Position numbers and translations under genes: made by a program. Below are positions 19,462 through 31,623 of a DNA stretch of 64,000 bases, one piece after another; the stretch's first letter is position 1; each line of letters starts with the position of its first letter. Below the pieces are notes generated by a model, which searched no databases, was not told where the DNA came from, and was given only the letters and a program-made list of their open reading frames with translations. Source of the stretch: Sphingomonas rubra (GTDB taxonomy: Bacteria > Pseudomonadota > Alphaproteobacteria > Sphingomonadales > Sphingomonadaceae); the NCBI RefSeq assembly GCF_900115745.1, contig NZ_FOXP01000001.1:310001-374000 (forward strand), written 5' to 3'.

Positions 19462-20850
19462 TCACGCCGTCGGCAGCGTCGCGGTCCAAGTGCCGCGCCG
19501 GCGCAGGACGAAATGGTAATAGGCCGCCGAGAGGGCGATCTGCGCCGCCGTCATCAGCAGGCCGGGGCGCCCCTCCTCCAGGTCGAACCAGCTGGTCCAG
19601 GCGACGTAGCCGAGCGCGACCAGCGTCACCACGGGCGCGAGCGGATAAAGCGGCATGCGATAGCCGGCGTGCGCGCTCGCGCCCGTGCGGCGCCCGACGA
19701 TCGCGGCGACGGCGATGCCGGCGTAGATGGCGACGAGGCCGGTGCCGCTCAGCACCAGCAGCAGGGTGAGCGGCAGGAAGCAGCACGCCACCCCGATCCC
19801 GCCGACGATCAGCGTGCCGATCCACGGCGAGCCGAGCCGCGGGTGGATCTGCATCATCCAGCGGTCGAGCGGACGCCCCCAAACGTTGTCGCGCGCGGTG
19901 CCGTAGAAGAAGCGTGCGCAGGCGAGGATGCAGGCGATCACCGCGTTGACGATCGCGATCACCACGCCGACCGACACCCAGTCGGCGAGCGCGTCGTTCG
20001 CCCGGAAGCGGACGAGCAGGCCGAAGGGGTCGCTCGACGTGACCACCGCGTGGAGATCGGGTGCCGCGACCAGCGCGGCGACGGTCGGCACGATCTCGAA
20101 CAGCAGCGTCAGGACGAGCGAGGCCATGATCGCGCGGGCGATGCGACGGGGCGCATCGAGCATCTCCTCGCCGAAATAGACGGCGGCGCCGTAGCCGTTG
20201 AGCGCGAAGATCGCGATCGAGGTGGCGAGGCCGATCGCCGCAGGAGATGCCGGGACGAGGCTCGCCGCGGAGGGCATGACGGGATGGGTCAGGAACTCGC
20301 CGACCGGGCGCACGGCATCGGCGACACCGAGACCAACGATCGCGAGCAGGGTGAGAAGCTCGACGGCCAGGAAGAGGCCGGTGATCCAGGCGTTGACGCG
20401 GATGCGGAGCAGCGCGACCAGCGTCGCCCCAGCGACCACCGCGACGGCGATCGGAATTTGCGGCAGGCCGGGGTAGATCGATCCGAGCACCGCGCTGATG
20501 CCGAGGCCGGCGACGGGCGGGAAGAACAGGTTGTTGAACACGTTGACGCCGAGCATGACGAAGCCCGCCATCGGCCCGAGCGTATGCGCGACCGCGACAT
20601 ACTCGCCCCCCGCCACCGGCCAGGCGGACGACAGTTCGGCATAGACGAAGGCGGTGGCGACGCACACGATGCCGGCGAGCAGCATCGCCCAGACCGCACC
20701 GGTGCCCGCGACTTGGAGCATGCCGGGGACGATCACGAACACCGACGAGGCCGGCGTCGCCACCGACAGCGTCAGCAGCAGGACGCCGGTCACGCCCAGG
20801 CTACGGAAGAGCGTGGTCGGCGACGCCGGTTGCAGTTGGTCGTCGAGCAT
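19462..20850 (-). CDS. APC family amino acid/polyamine permease
   Basis: An inner-membrane secondary transporter of the amino acid-polyamine-organocation superfamily. The 462-residue protein has about 12 hydrophobic segments. The first contains the family motif [22 protein letters not shown], and the Gly-rich [16 protein letters not shown] follows TM2. Substrate cannot be assigned. ATG at 20850. A likely promoter and a REP-like repeat lie just upstream. Confidence 0.88.
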   Translation of the reverse strand: MLDDQLQPASPTTLFRSLGVTGVLLLTLSVATPASSVFVIVPGMLQVAGTGAVWAMLLAGIVCVATAFVYAELSSAWPVAGGEYVAVAHTLGPMAGFVMLGVNVFNNLFFPPVAGLGISAVLGSIYPGLPQIPIAVAVVAGATLVALLRIRVNAWITGLFLAVELLTLLAIVGLGVADAVRPVGEFLTHPVMPSAASLVPASPAAIGLATSIAIFALNGYGAAVYFGEEMLDAPRRIARAIMASLVLTLLFEIVPTVAALVAAPDLHAVVTSSDPFGLLVRFRANDALADWVSVGVVIAIVNAVIACILACARFFYGTARDNVWGRPLDRWMMQIHPRLGSPWIGTLIVGGIGVACCFLPLTLLLVLSGTGLVAIYAGIAVAAIVGRRTGASAHAGYRMPLYPLAPVVTLVALGYVAWTSWFDLEEGRPGLLMTAAQIALSAAYYHFVLRRRGTWTATLPTA

Positions 20851-20878
20851 GCCGCCCTTCCCTAACGCGGCAGGCGTG

Positions 20879-20927
20879 TTGGCAGGGTTAATGAGGGGAG
20901 TATAATGGCGATTCCCTCCCCTCCGTC
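20879..20927. promoter_or_regulatory. Overlapping promoter-like elements upstream of the APC permease
   Basis: On the plus strand TTGGCA (20879-20884), 16 bases, TATAAT (20901-20906) is a near-consensus sigma-70 promoter. It points rightward into a REP copy and the 3' end of aspS, away from the permease. On the minus strand TATACT (20904-20899), with GACGGA 17 bases before it, could drive the permease, whose ATG is 50 bases downstream. Confidence 0.4.
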
Positions 20928-21007
20928 ATGCCGGGCTCGTCCCGGCATCCAGCGCCACGGGCGACGTACTGCTTGGCCCTGGACCCCGGCTCAAGGCCGG
21001 GGTGACC
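20923..21007. repeat. REP-like palindromic repeat (family A)
   Basis: The left arm is GTCATGCCGGGCTCGTCCCGG, which is itself a hairpin. The distal arm is a CCCCGGCTCAAGGCCGGGG hairpin followed by GTGACC. It sits between the divergent-looking permease promoter and the aspS stop, the usual position for this family in the window, and could terminate aspS transcription. Confidence 0.75.
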
Positions 21008-21019
21008 GAATGGGATGGC

Positions 21020-22840
21020 TCAGCCCGCCGACGGCGCCACGATCCCGTCGACGTCCTTCACCTCGGCCGTGGAGCGGAGGTTGAGTTCCTTCAGCTGCTT
21101 GGGGCTGGCGAAGTTGGGCGCGCCCATCATCAGGTCCTCGGCCCGCTGGTTCATCGGGAACAGCACGACCTCGCGGATATTGGGCTCGCCCGCCAGCAGC
21201 ATGACCATGCGGTCGATGCCCGGCGCCGATCCGCCGTGCGGCGGCGCGCCGAACTTGAAGGCGTTAATCATGCCGGCGAAGTTGGTGTCGACGTCGGCCT
21301 GGCTGTAGCCGGCGATCTCGAACGCCTTGTACATGATCTCCGGCCGGTGATTCCGGATCGCGCCCGACGACAGTTCCACGCCGTTGCAGACGATGTCGTA
21401 CTGATAGGCGAGGATGTCGAGCGGGTTCATCGTCTCCAGCGCCTCCATCTCGCCCTGCGGCATCGAGAAGGGATTGTGGCTGAAGTCGATTTTCTTGTTG
21501 TCCTCGTCATACTCGAACATCGGAAAGTCGACGATCCAGCAGAACTCGAAGCGGTTCTGGTCGATCAGTCCTAGGCTCTCGCCGACGCGGGTACGCGCGA
21601 GGCCGGCGAGCCTGGCGGCCTGCGCCTCCTTGCCGGCCGCGAAGAACACGCCGTCGTCGGGCCCGAGGCCGAGCGCCTCGGCGAGCCTGGCCATCCCCTC
21701 GTCGCCGTGGTTCTTGGCGATCGGGCCACCCCATTCGCCGCCCTTGCGCGTCGCGTAGCCGAGGCCGGCGAAGCCTTCGCCCTGCGCCCAGGCGTTCATG
21801 TCGTCGAAGAATTTCCGAGACTTGTCGGCCGTGGACGGCGCGGGGATCGCGCGGACCACGTCGCCCGCCTCCACGATCGAGGCGAAGCGGCCGAAGCCGG
21901 AGCCGGTGAAATGCTCGCTGACGTCGGAGATCAGGATCGGGTTGCGCAGGTCTGGCTTGTCGTTGCCGTAGCGGAGCATCGATTCGCGGTAGGGGATGCG
22001 CTTGAACGGGAGGGCGGAGACCTGACGGCCCTTGCCCTGCCAGTCGGCGAACTCCTCGAACAGGCCGTGGAGCACCGGCTCGATCGCCTGGAACACGTCT
22101 TCCTGGGTGACGAAGCTCATCTCGAAATCGAGCTGGTAGAATTCGCCGGGCGAACGGTCGGCGCGCGCGTCCTCGTCACGGAAGCAGGGCGCGATCTGGA
22201 AATAACGGTCGAAGCCGGCCACCATCAGCAACTGCTTGAACATCTGCGGCGCCTGCGGCAGCGCGTAGAACTTGCCCGGATGGACGCGGCTGGGGACGAG
22301 ATAGTCGCGCGCGCCTTCCGGCGACGAGGCGGTCAGGATCGGCGTCTGGAACTCGGTGAAGCCCTGGCCGATCATGCGCTGGCGGATGCTGGCGATCACC
22401 TGGCTACGCAGCATGATGTTGGCGTGCAGCCGCTCGCGCCGCAGATCGAGGAAGCGGTAGCGAAGGCGGATGTCCTCCGGATATTCCGCGTCGCCCGCCA
22501 CCGGCATCGGCAGTTCCTGCGCAGGGCTCTGGACGACGACCTCGCCCGCGATCAGCTCGATCTCGCCGGTCGGCAGATTGGCGTTGGTCTGCCCCGCCTC
22601 GCGCGCCACCACCTCGCCGGTGACGGTCACCACCGTCTCCGCGCGAAGGCCGTCGAGCAGGTCGAGCATCGCGCTGCCCGATTTCGCGACGACCTGGGTG
22701 ATGCCGTAATGGTCGCGCAGGTCGAGGAACAGCACGCCGCCGTGATCGCGCTTGCGGTGGACCCAGCCCGACAGGCGGGCGGTCTCGCCGACGTTGGCGG
22801 CAGTCAGCGCGGCGCAGTTGTGGGTGCGGTAGGCGTGCAT
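21020..22840 (-). CDS. aspS: Aspartyl-tRNA synthetase (bacterial type)
   Basis: Charges tRNA-Asp, and in many Alphaproteobacteria also tRNA-Asn for the transamidation route. From the ATG at 22840 the protein is 606 residues: an N-terminal OB-fold anticodon domain ([24 protein letters not shown]), class II catalytic motifs (motif 2 around [19 protein letters not shown], motif 3 [13 protein letters not shown]) and the bacterial GAD insertion. A second in-frame ATG three codons upstream (22849) is possible, but MHAYRTHNC is the usual beginning. Divergent from rnd. Confidence 0.95.
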   Translation of the reverse strand: MHAYRTHNCAALTAANVGETARLSGWVHRKRDHGGVLFLDLRDHYGITQVVAKSGSAMLDLLDGLRAETVVTVTGEVVAREAGQTNANLPTGEIELIAGEVVVQSPAQELPMPVAGDAEYPEDIRLRYRFLDLRRERLHANIMLRSQVIASIRQRMIGQGFTEFQTPILTASSPEGARDYLVPSRVHPGKFYALPQAPQMFKQLLMVAGFDRYFQIAPCFRDEDARADRSPGEFYQLDFEMSFVTQEDVFQAIEPVLHGLFEEFADWQGKGRQVSALPFKRIPYRESMLRYGNDKPDLRNPILISDVSEHFTGSGFGRFASIVEAGDVVRAIPAPSTADKSRKFFDDMNAWAQGEGFAGLGYATRKGGEWGGPIAKNHGDEGMARLAEALGLGPDDGVFFAAGKEAQAARLAGLARTRVGESLGLIDQNRFEFCWIVDFPMFEYDEDNKKIDFSHNPFSMPQGEMEALETMNPLDILAYQYDIVCNGVELSSGAIRNHRPEIMYKAFEIAGYSQADVDTNFAGMINAFKFGAPPHGGSAPGIDRMVMLLAGEPNIREVVLFPMNQRAEDLMMGAPNFASPKQLKELNLRSTAEVKDVDGIVAPSAG

Positions 22841-22914
22841 GTTTGTCATGCTGCGCGCCCTCCCCTTCCCACCCCCTCTTTGTCAACCCGCGCGGGCTCG
22901 TTATGGATGGGCCG

Positions 22915-24090
22915 ATGCATATCCATCCGCTCATCACCGACAGCGCCACGCTCGCCAATCTCTGCAGCCGCCTCGCCGATGCCGACTTCGTCACCGTCGA
23001 TACCGAGTTCATGCGCGAGAGCACCTATTATCCGGAACTCTGCCTGATCCAGATCGCCGACGTGAACGAGGCGGCGGCGATCGATCCGATGGCACCGGGG
23101 ATCGACCTCAAGCCGCTGCTCGAACTGTTGGTGGAGAATGAGGATGTGCTGAAGGTCGTCCACGCGGGCGGGCAGGACATCGAGATCGTCTACAACCTAA
23201 CCGGCAAGACGCCCTACCCGCTGTTCGACACGCAGGTGGCGGCGATGGCGCTGGGGCAGGGTGAGCAGATCGGCTATTCCAACCTGGTCGACAGCTGGCT
23301 GGGGATCTCGGTCGACAAGGGCGCACGCTTCACCGACTGGTCCAGGCGCCCGCTCGACGAGCGGCAGATCGAGTATGCGATCGGCGACGTCACCCACCTG
23401 GCGGCGATCTTCCCCAAGATGCTGGAGCGACTGCGCAAGACCGGGCGCGGCGCGTGGCTGGACCAGGAAATGGAGCGGCTGGCCGATCCTGCCAACTACG
23501 CCAACGATCCCGACCTCGCCTGGAAGCGGGTGCGCGTGTCGGGGCGCAAGCCCGACATGCTCGGCCGATTGAAGGCGATCGCGCGGTGGCGCGAGCTGGA
23601 GGCCCAGGGCAAGGACCTGCCGCGTGGCCGCATCGTCAAGGACGAGACGCTGGGCGACCTTGCTGGCAATCCACCGAGGAAGCAGGCCGATCTCGCCAAG
23701 GTACGCGGCCTGTCGGCGACCTGGGGCACGAACGATATCGGTGCCCGGCTGATGGCCGCGATCGAGGGCGCGACGCCGCTTTCCGCCGAGGAGCTGCCGC
23801 CCCGCGACGATCGCAAGCCGGGGTTGGGCAAGGAGGGCTCGCTGGTCGCCGACCTGCTCAAGCTGCTGCTCAAGATCCGGTCGCGCGACATCGACGTGGC
23901 GTCGAAGCTGCTGGCGCGGTCCGACGAGCTGGAGGCCCTGGCGGCGGGAACGCGCAAGGGGCTGCCGATGCTGGAGGGTTGGCGCTATGACCAGTTCGGG
24001 CGCGACGCGCTCGATCTGGTCGAGGGGCGGCTCGCCTTCGCGGTGCAAGGCGGCCGATTGACGATGACGCGGACGGAGGAAGTGGCATGA
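22915..24090 (+). CDS. rnd: Ribonuclease D
   Basis: 3'-5' exoribonuclease for tRNA 3' maturation. The 391-residue protein has the DEDD exonuclease domain: Exo I VTVDTEFMRE, Exo II VVHAGGQDIEIVYN, Exo III YAIGDVTHLAAIF (DEDDy type). An HRDC domain follows (KAIARWRELEAQGKDLPRGRIVKDETL). The ATG at 22915 (MHIHPLITD) is preceded by a GGATGG that can serve as ribosome-binding site; an ATG four codons earlier (22903) is the alternative. It ends in a four-base overlap with the lipoprotein gene. Confidence 0.93.
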   Translation: MHIHPLITDSATLANLCSRLADADFVTVDTEFMRESTYYPELCLIQIADVNEAAAIDPMAPGIDLKPLLELLVENEDVLKVVHAGGQDIEIVYNLTGKTPYPLFDTQVAAMALGQGEQIGYSNLVDSWLGISVDKGARFTDWSRRPLDERQIEYAIGDVTHLAAIFPKMLERLRKTGRGAWLDQEMERLADPANYANDPDLAWKRVRVSGRKPDMLGRLKAIARWRELEAQGKDLPRGRIVKDETLGDLAGNPPRKQADLAKVRGLSATWGTNDIGARLMAAIEGATPLSAEELPPRDDRKPGLGKEGSLVADLLKLLLKIRSRDIDVASKLLARSDELEALAAGTRKGLPMLEGWRYDQFGRDALDLVEGRLAFAVQGGRLTMTRTEEVA

Positions 24091-24371
24091 AGCATGTCGT
24101 GATCGTGGCGTTGGCGCTGGGCGCCTGCGCGCAGACGCCCGCGCTGGAACCCTTGCCGACGGGCCCGTGCCGCGTCGACCTGGCGCTCAGGATGCGATGG
24201 GTCGGTCAGGAGTTCAAGCTGTCGATGCGCGACGACATCCAGCGGGAGGCGAACGCCCGCACCGCGCGCGTGTTGCGGCCGGACGACGCGGCGACGATGG
24301 ACCTGCGCGAGGATCGACTGAACATCCGCCTGAGCGAGGACGGCAAAATAAACTCGCTCGACTGCGGCTGA
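24087..24371 (+). CDS. Peptidase inhibitor I78-like lipoprotein
   Basis: A small protein of 94 residues. A lipoprotein signal (MKHVVIVALALGAC, lipidated Cys at residue 14) is followed by a region matching the I78 inhibitor family: VGQEF...R.LRPDDAATMDLREDRLNIRLSEDGKI, ending in the family-typical CG. It probably sits in the outer or inner membrane facing the periplasm and may inhibit serine peptidases; the target is unknown. It is coupled to rnd (ATGA) and its stop abuts the convergent gene. Confidence 0.8.
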   Translation: MKHVVIVALALGACAQTPALEPLPTGPCRVDLALRMRWVGQEFKLSMRDDIQREANARTARVLRPDDAATMDLREDRLNIRLSEDGKINSLDCG

Positions 24372-25049
24372 TCAGTCGCGGACCCATCCCAGGGGCAGCA
24401 GACGGTCGGCGAGCGCGCTGGCGGTCCGGTCGTCGCCGTTCCTGAGCGGCGCGAGGACGGCGGTGCAGGCGCGCTGCATGTAGCGATCGATCGCGGTCGG
24501 CGTCGGCGCGCGGGCGGCCTGTTCGGCCAGCGCGCGTCCGCGCGCGTCATCGGCATCGGCCTGGAGGCGGAGCAGCGCGGAAAGGCCGGCGAACATGGCA
24601 CGGTTACCGCCGAGCGCAACCGAGCGGTCGAGCGCGGCCAAGCCGACATTCTTCTGCGCGCCGATGACCCGGCCGACCAGGCGGCCGACCTTGGAAATAA
24701 TGCCCATGTGCCAGGCGCCGAGCGCGACCTGCGCCTCCGCGTTGCGCGGGAAACGCCCGGCGGCGGCCTCGAACGCGTGCCGCGCGGCGACCGCCTGCGA
24801 GCGGTTGCCGCTCAGCTTGGCGCGGTAACCGAGCGCGGTGGCGCCGACCACCACGGCCTCCTGGTCGTCCGGGTTGCGCGCGCTGGCTGCCGCCGTGAGG
24901 GCGATGACGCGCTCGATCCGGGCAGCGGCCACCGGCTTGCTGCGATCCTCGAACGCCGCCTGGACGAGCAGGTCGCGCGCCGACTGCGCCTGGGCCGCGA
25001 CGGGGGCGAGCGCGGCGACAACAGCGAGCGACAGGAACGTTGGACGCAA
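24372..25049 (-). CDS. Periplasmic TPR-like (helical repeat) protein of unknown function
   Basis: About 225 residues with a signal peptide (LRPTFLSLAVVAALAPVAAQAQ) and an Ala-rich helical repeat pattern resembling tetratricopeptide-type helices (for example ARHAFEAAAGRFPRNAEAQVALGAWHMG). The start is taken as TTG at 25049 because it follows GAGGAG by 6 bases and opens directly into the signal peptide; no ATG fits. It lies 91 bases downstream of alaS on the same strand. No enzymatic motif is seen. Confidence 0.75.
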   Translation of the reverse strand: MRPTFLSLAVVAALAPVAAQAQSARDLLVQAAFEDRSKPVAAARIERVIALTAAASARNPDDQEAVVVGATALGYRAKLSGNRSQAVAARHAFEAAAGRFPRNAEAQVALGAWHMGIISKVGRLVGRVIGAQKNVGLAALDRSVALGGNRAMFAGLSALLRLQADADDARGRALAEQAARAPTPTAIDRYMQRACTAVLAPLRNGDDRTASALADRLLPLGWVRD

Positions 25050-25140
25050 CGATTGCTCCTCAGGCAAGGCCGACGCGATCAGTAACCACGGACGGGCGAG
25101 GCGTTCCAGCGAAAAGGCGCGATTTCGGGCACTTGGCCGA

Positions 25141-27786
<2,646 letters not shown>

Positions 27787-27917
27787 GGCCGCGACCTAAC
27801 CGACCGCGCGGCGGCCCTCAAGACGACTCGTGGCCGGACGCCGCACCGTCCCGGTGCCCGTCCGGTTCCGCGTTCCCCTGTCGGAGGGCGGCGCAGGCTT
27901 GTGGGACAATGGTCCAG

Positions 27918-27950
27918 TTCGTCATGCCGGATCACGTCCGGGGTGACGGG
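27918..27950. repeat. Partial REP-like repeat (family A)
   Basis: A short, worn copy: GTCATGCCGGATCACGTCCGGGGTGACG. It lies in the 185-bp gap between the alaS start and the peptidase stop. The rest of this gap shows nothing recognisable. Confidence 0.5.
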
Positions 27951-27971
27951 TGCCGGGGTTGGCGCTCCGCC

Positions 27972-29225
27972 TCAGACCGGCTCGTCGATCGAGCGGGGCG
28001 GGCGGCTGAACCATTCGGGGCCGGTCGGCGTCATGTGGAAACAATCCTCCAGGCGGACGCCGAACCTGCCCGGCAGATAAAGGCCGGGTTCATCGGAGAA
28101 GCACATGCCGGCGGCGAGCCGCGTCGTCTCGCCGTGGACGAGGTTGACGGGCTCGTGGCCGTCCATGCCGATGCCGTGGCCGGTGCGGTGCGACAGGCCG
28201 GGGAGCTTGTAGCCGGGACCGTAGCCGAGCCGGGCATAGGCGGCGCGGACCGCGTCGTCGACGGCACCCGCGGGCGTGCCGATGCGCGCGGTGCGGAAGG
28301 CGAGTTGCTGACCCGCGGCGACGTGGTTCCAGACGGTGCGCTGTTCCTTGTCGGCGCGGCCGTGGACCCAGGTGCGCGACACGTCCGACTGGTAATCCTG
28401 CACGGTGCAGCCGCAATCCATGAGAACGACCTGGCCGTCGGCGACGCGGATCACCTCGCGGCTGCCATGGGGGAGCGCGGCGGCGGGGCCGATCAGGGCG
28501 AGTGCGAATTCGGGATCGCCGCCGAGCTTGCGCGTCGCGGCGTTCATCAGCGCGCCGATCTGTGCGCCGGTCATGCCCTTCTCGACGCGCGGGTGCGTCC
28601 AGCGATAGGCGGCGATCGTCACGTCGGTCGCGAGCCGCATCAGCGCGATCTCGGCCGGGGTCTTGACCATCCGGCAGCCGCGCACGACCGGGTTGGCGGT
28701 CACCTGACGCGCGTCGGGTAGCGCGGCGGCGAGGCCCGTGGCGATGAACGAGCGCATCGTCTCCTCGATCCCGAGCGGGCGGCGGTCGAGACGGCGCTCG
28801 CGCAGCCAGGCGGCGGCGACCTTCGTGGCGTCCCCATCCTCCTGCCAGACGCGGACCTCCGCGGGCACGGCGAGCGTCTGGCGGACCGAGGGTTCCTCGA
28901 AGAAGGGCGTGACGATCAGTGGCTGGCCCTCGGCGGGCAGGATCGCGAGCGTCGGCCGCTCGCTGCGGCTCCAGCGGACGCCGGTGAAGTAGACCATCGA
29001 CGATCCGGGCTCGATCGCGACGGCGCCGATGCCGTTCGCCTTCATCAGCGCCTGCGCGCGGCCGAGGCGGCGGGCACGCTCGGCGGCGTCGATCGGGCGG
29101 GCGGCGCCGGTCATGTCGGCGAGCGCGGACAGGTCCGGCTCGGCGGCACGGACGATGCCGGTGGCGGAGAGCAGCGGCAGCGCGGCGGCGGCCTTGAGGA
29201 GCGAGCGGCGGGTGGATGCGTGCAT
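27972..29225 (-). CDS. Tat-exported M24 family (Xaa-Pro type) metallopeptidase
   Basis: A pita-bread-fold dinuclear metallopeptidase, 417 residues. It begins with a twin-arginine signal (RRSLLKAAAALPLLSATG, then AAEP), so it is folded in the cytoplasm and exported. Metal ligands typical of M24 are visible: Asp in LMDCGCTV, Asp in SDVSRTW, His in RTGHGIGMDGHE, Glu in FSDEPGLYL and Glu in RLEDCF. The ATG at 29225 is chosen because it places the Tat motif at the N-terminus. It could be an aminopeptidase P or a related dipeptidase; the substrate is not determined. Confidence 0.88.
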   Translation of the reverse strand: MHASTRRSLLKAAAALPLLSATGIVRAAEPDLSALADMTGAARPIDAAERARRLGRAQALMKANGIGAVAIEPGSSMVYFTGVRWSRSERPTLAILPAEGQPLIVTPFFEEPSVRQTLAVPAEVRVWQEDGDATKVAAAWLRERRLDRRPLGIEETMRSFIATGLAAALPDARQVTANPVVRGCRMVKTPAEIALMRLATDVTIAAYRWTHPRVEKGMTGAQIGALMNAATRKLGGDPEFALALIGPAAALPHGSREVIRVADGQVVLMDCGCTVQDYQSDVSRTWVHGRADKEQRTVWNHVAAGQQLAFRTARIGTPAGAVDDAVRAAYARLGYGPGYKLPGLSHRTGHGIGMDGHEPVNLVHGETTRLAAGMCFSDEPGLYLPGRFGVRLEDCFHMTPTGPEWFSRPPRSIDEPV

Positions 29226-29301
29226 GATCGGCGGGTGTGACCGCTTGACGGACGCGCCACAATCCCCTTCCGTCGCGCGCATCAATCGGGAGTGGGCGTG
29301 G

Positions 29302-30630
29302 ATGGCCAAGCGGCTGACCTATTGGATTTTGCTGGGGCTGGTGCTGGGCGCCGCGCTGGGCCTGTCGCTGAACGGCTGGATCGACGACGGCAGCCCGGCC
29401 GCCGCCGCGCGGCTGGAGGAGATCGCCGGTTATTTCGGCATTGTCACCACGCTGTTCCTTCGGCTCATCAAGATGATCATCGCGCCGCTCGTCTTCTCGA
29501 CGTTGGTGGTCGGGATCGCGCACATGGGCGACACCGGCGCGCTGGGGCGGATCGGCCTCCGCAGCCTGTTGTGGTTCATCGGCGCGAGCCTCGTCTCGCT
29601 GCTGCTCGGGCTGATGCTGGTCAACCTGCTGCAACCCGGCGTCGGGCTGGCGCTGGCGGTGCCGGCGGCGACCACGGCGAGCGGCGTCGCGCACGGGCCG
29701 TTCGATTTCGCCAATTTCATCGCGCACATCGTCCCCGCCTCCGGCATTGAGGCGATGGCGGAGAACGAGATCCTGCAGATCGTCGTCTTCTCCGTCTTCG
29801 TCGGCGTCGCCATCACCGCGGTGGGCGAGGCTGCGCAGCCACTGGTGCGGGCGACCGAGGCGCTGGTGCAGGTGATGCTCAGGATCACCGGCTACGTCAT
29901 GAACGTGGCGCCGGTCGCGGTGTTCGCGGCGGTGGCGGCGACCCTGGCGGAGCGGGGCGCGGGCATCCTGGGCGACCTCGCCTTCTTCATGGGCTCTTTC
30001 TACCTGGGGCTCGCGCTTCTCTGGCTGGTGCTGTTCGTGGCGGCGCGGGTGATCGTGGGACGGCGGGCGACCGAGCTGTTCCGCTACGTCCGCGATCCGC
30101 TGGTGCTGGCCTTCTCGACCGCGTCGTCAGAGGCGGCGTTCCCGCGCACGCTGGAAGCGCTCGACCGGTTCGGCGTACCGCCGCGCATCGCCAGCTTCGT
30201 GCTGCCGCTCGGCTATTCGTTCAACCTCGACGGGTCGATGATGTACATGACCTTCGCGTCGCTGTTCATCGCGCAAGCCTATGGCATCGACCTTACGCTG
30301 GGGCAGCAGATCACGATGCTGCTGGTGCTGATGGTGACGTCGAAGGGAATCGCAGGCGTGCCGCGTGCCAGCCTGGTGGTGATCGCGGGAACGCTGTCGA
30401 TGTTCAACATCCCGGAGGCGGGGCTGCTGCTGATCCTGGGCGTGGACCATTTCCTCGACATGGGACGATCCGCCACCAACGTCGTCGGCAACGCGGTGGC
30501 GGCGAGCGTGGTCGCCAAGTGGGAAGGCGGGCTCGACCCGATCGAACCGTCGGTGATCGTGGCGCCTGCGGCGCCGTCTGGCGATGGCCCGAAGGTGGCG
30601 GAGGACCGGTTCGGGGACATCGGGCGCTAG
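29302..30630 (+). CDS. Dicarboxylate/amino acid:cation symporter (DAACS family)
   Basis: Inner-membrane symporter of the GltP/DctA family, 442 residues with eight-plus hydrophobic segments and two re-entrant loops. Signature motifs are the Ser-rich hairpin STASSEAAFPRTLEAL, the substrate-site PLGYSFNLDGSMMYM, and RSATNVVGNAVAASVV near the end. Likely substrates are glutamate/aspartate or C4-dicarboxylates, coupled to Na+ or H+. The ATG at 29302 yields MAKRLTYWILLGL; longer upstream readings cross the peptidase gene. Divergent from the M24 peptidase with a gap of 76 bases. Confidence 0.92.
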   Translation: MAKRLTYWILLGLVLGAALGLSLNGWIDDGSPAAAARLEEIAGYFGIVTTLFLRLIKMIIAPLVFSTLVVGIAHMGDTGALGRIGLRSLLWFIGASLVSLLLGLMLVNLLQPGVGLALAVPAATTASGVAHGPFDFANFIAHIVPASGIEAMAENEILQIVVFSVFVGVAITAVGEAAQPLVRATEALVQVMLRITGYVMNVAPVAVFAAVAATLAERGAGILGDLAFFMGSFYLGLALLWLVLFVAARVIVGRRATELFRYVRDPLVLAFSTASSEAAFPRTLEALDRFGVPPRIASFVLPLGYSFNLDGSMMYMTFASLFIAQAYGIDLTLGQQITMLLVLMVTSKGIAGVPRASLVVIAGTLSMFNIPEAGLLLILGVDHFLDMGRSATNVVGNAVAASVVAKWEGGLDPIEPSVIVAPAAPSGDGPKVAEDRFGDIGR

Positions 30631-30799
30631 AACGGATCGACCTTCAGCATCTTTCCCACCCCGGCGAAGGCCGGGGCCCAGGTGGGAAAGGGCTGTTGGA
30701 GCAGCGCAACGCCTCTCATACCCGTTCCCCACTTGGACCGCTGCCTCCGTCGGGCTGGCAAGCCCTGAATGACGCGGCCTCTTCGCTGAATATCGATCG
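30627..30799. repeat. Decayed palindromic element (family B)
   Basis: The left end CTAGAACGGATCGACCTTC resembles the left end of the intact element at 49177, and GAATATCGATCGG near 30787 resembles its right end. Inside is a strong hairpin with 10-bp arms CTTTCCCACC (30651-30660) and GGTGGGAAAG (30681-30690) around CCGGCGAAGGCCGG. It could terminate the symporter transcript. Confidence 0.5.
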
Positions 30800-30824
30800 G
30801 CGCCAGGCCCGAAGAAAGAATGGG

Positions 30825-30973
30825 TTCACGCGGAGGCGCGGAGGTAGGGCGTCCGGGGCGTATGCCGCGCCTTACCATGGACCGCTCGACGTGGCGGGCG
30901 GTTGATGGCGACCGTGGCATCCGCGCCCCGCAAGACATCTCCGCATCTCCGCATCTCCGCGCCTCCGCGTGAA
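30825..30973. repeat. Palindromic element with perfect 18-bp inverted ends (family C)
   Basis: The left end TTCACGCGGAGGCGCGGA (30825-30842) is exactly repeated in inverse at 30956-30973 (TCCGCGCCTCCGCGTGAA). The right side also contains short direct CTCCGCAT iterations. The 149-bp unit has no coding potential I can defend and lies directly beside the family B element, so the 370-bp gap between the symporter and the GST gene is essentially all repeat. Confidence 0.65.
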
Positions 30974-30999
30974 CAGGGTCATGGAAGCGCCGCGGGCGC

Positions 31000-31623
31000 T
31001 TACGCGTAGGCGTATGGCCCGCCCTTCGCGAGTGCCGCTTGGTAGGCCGGTCGCGCATGGACCTTGTTCAGCCACGCGATCGTCGCGGGACGGCTGTCGT
31101 CCAGGCCGCCGCGGCTGCGCGCGGCTTCCAGCGGGAAGCTCATCATGATGTCGGCGGCGGTCATCTCGTCGCCGGCGAACCAGGGGCGCCGCGCCAGTTC
31201 GGATTCGACATAGTCGAGGTGGCGGTCGATCATCGGCTGGATGCGGCCGGCGATCTTCCTGCCGAGCAGCGGAATGCGGGTGAGGATCAGCTTGACGAGG
31301 AGCGGCGGCATCAGCGAGCCCTCGGCATAATGGAGCCAGAAACGATAGCGGAGCGCCGCCTCGCGGTGCGCGGGCGGACCCAGGCGGCCGTCCGCCTTCT
31401 CGACCAGATACTCGACGATCGCGCCGGTCTCGGCGACCACTTGGCCATCGTCCTCGATCACCGGAGACTTGCCGAGCGGGTGGACCTGGCGGAGTTCGGG
31501 CGGCGCGAGCATCGTCTCCTTGTTCCGCTCGTAGCGCTTGACGGTATAGGGCAGGCCGAGCTCCTCCAGCATCCACAGGATGCGCTGCGAGCGCGAGTTC
31601 TCGAGATGGTGGACAACGATCAT
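31000..31623 (-). CDS. Glutathione S-transferase family protein
   Basis: 207 residues. The N-terminal thioredoxin-like domain begins MIVVHHLENSRSQRILWMLEELGLPY and has the cis-Pro segment GKSPVIEDDG and the glutathione-contact ETGAIVEYL. The C-terminal all-helical domain ends near the terminus. The Ser in ENSRSQR is a candidate catalytic residue. It overlaps the upstream methyltransferase gene by four bases (ATGA), so the two are co-expressed. The electrophilic substrate is unknown. Confidence 0.9.
   Translation of the reverse strand: MIVVHHLENSRSQRILWMLEELGLPYTVKRYERNKETMLAPPELRQVHPLGKSPVIEDDGQVVAETGAIVEYLVEKADGRLGPPAHREAALRYRFWLHYAEGSLMPPLLVKLILTRIPLLGRKIAGRIQPMIDRHLDYVESELARRPWFAGDEMTAADIMMSFPLEAARSRGGLDDSRPATIAWLNKVHARPAYQAALAKGGPYAYA

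Noticed and set aside
30901-30975. CRISPR-like short repeats (CTCCGCAT iterations)
   Set aside because: The units are 8 bases, adjacent, without spacers, and are part of a palindromic element; no cas genes are present in the window.
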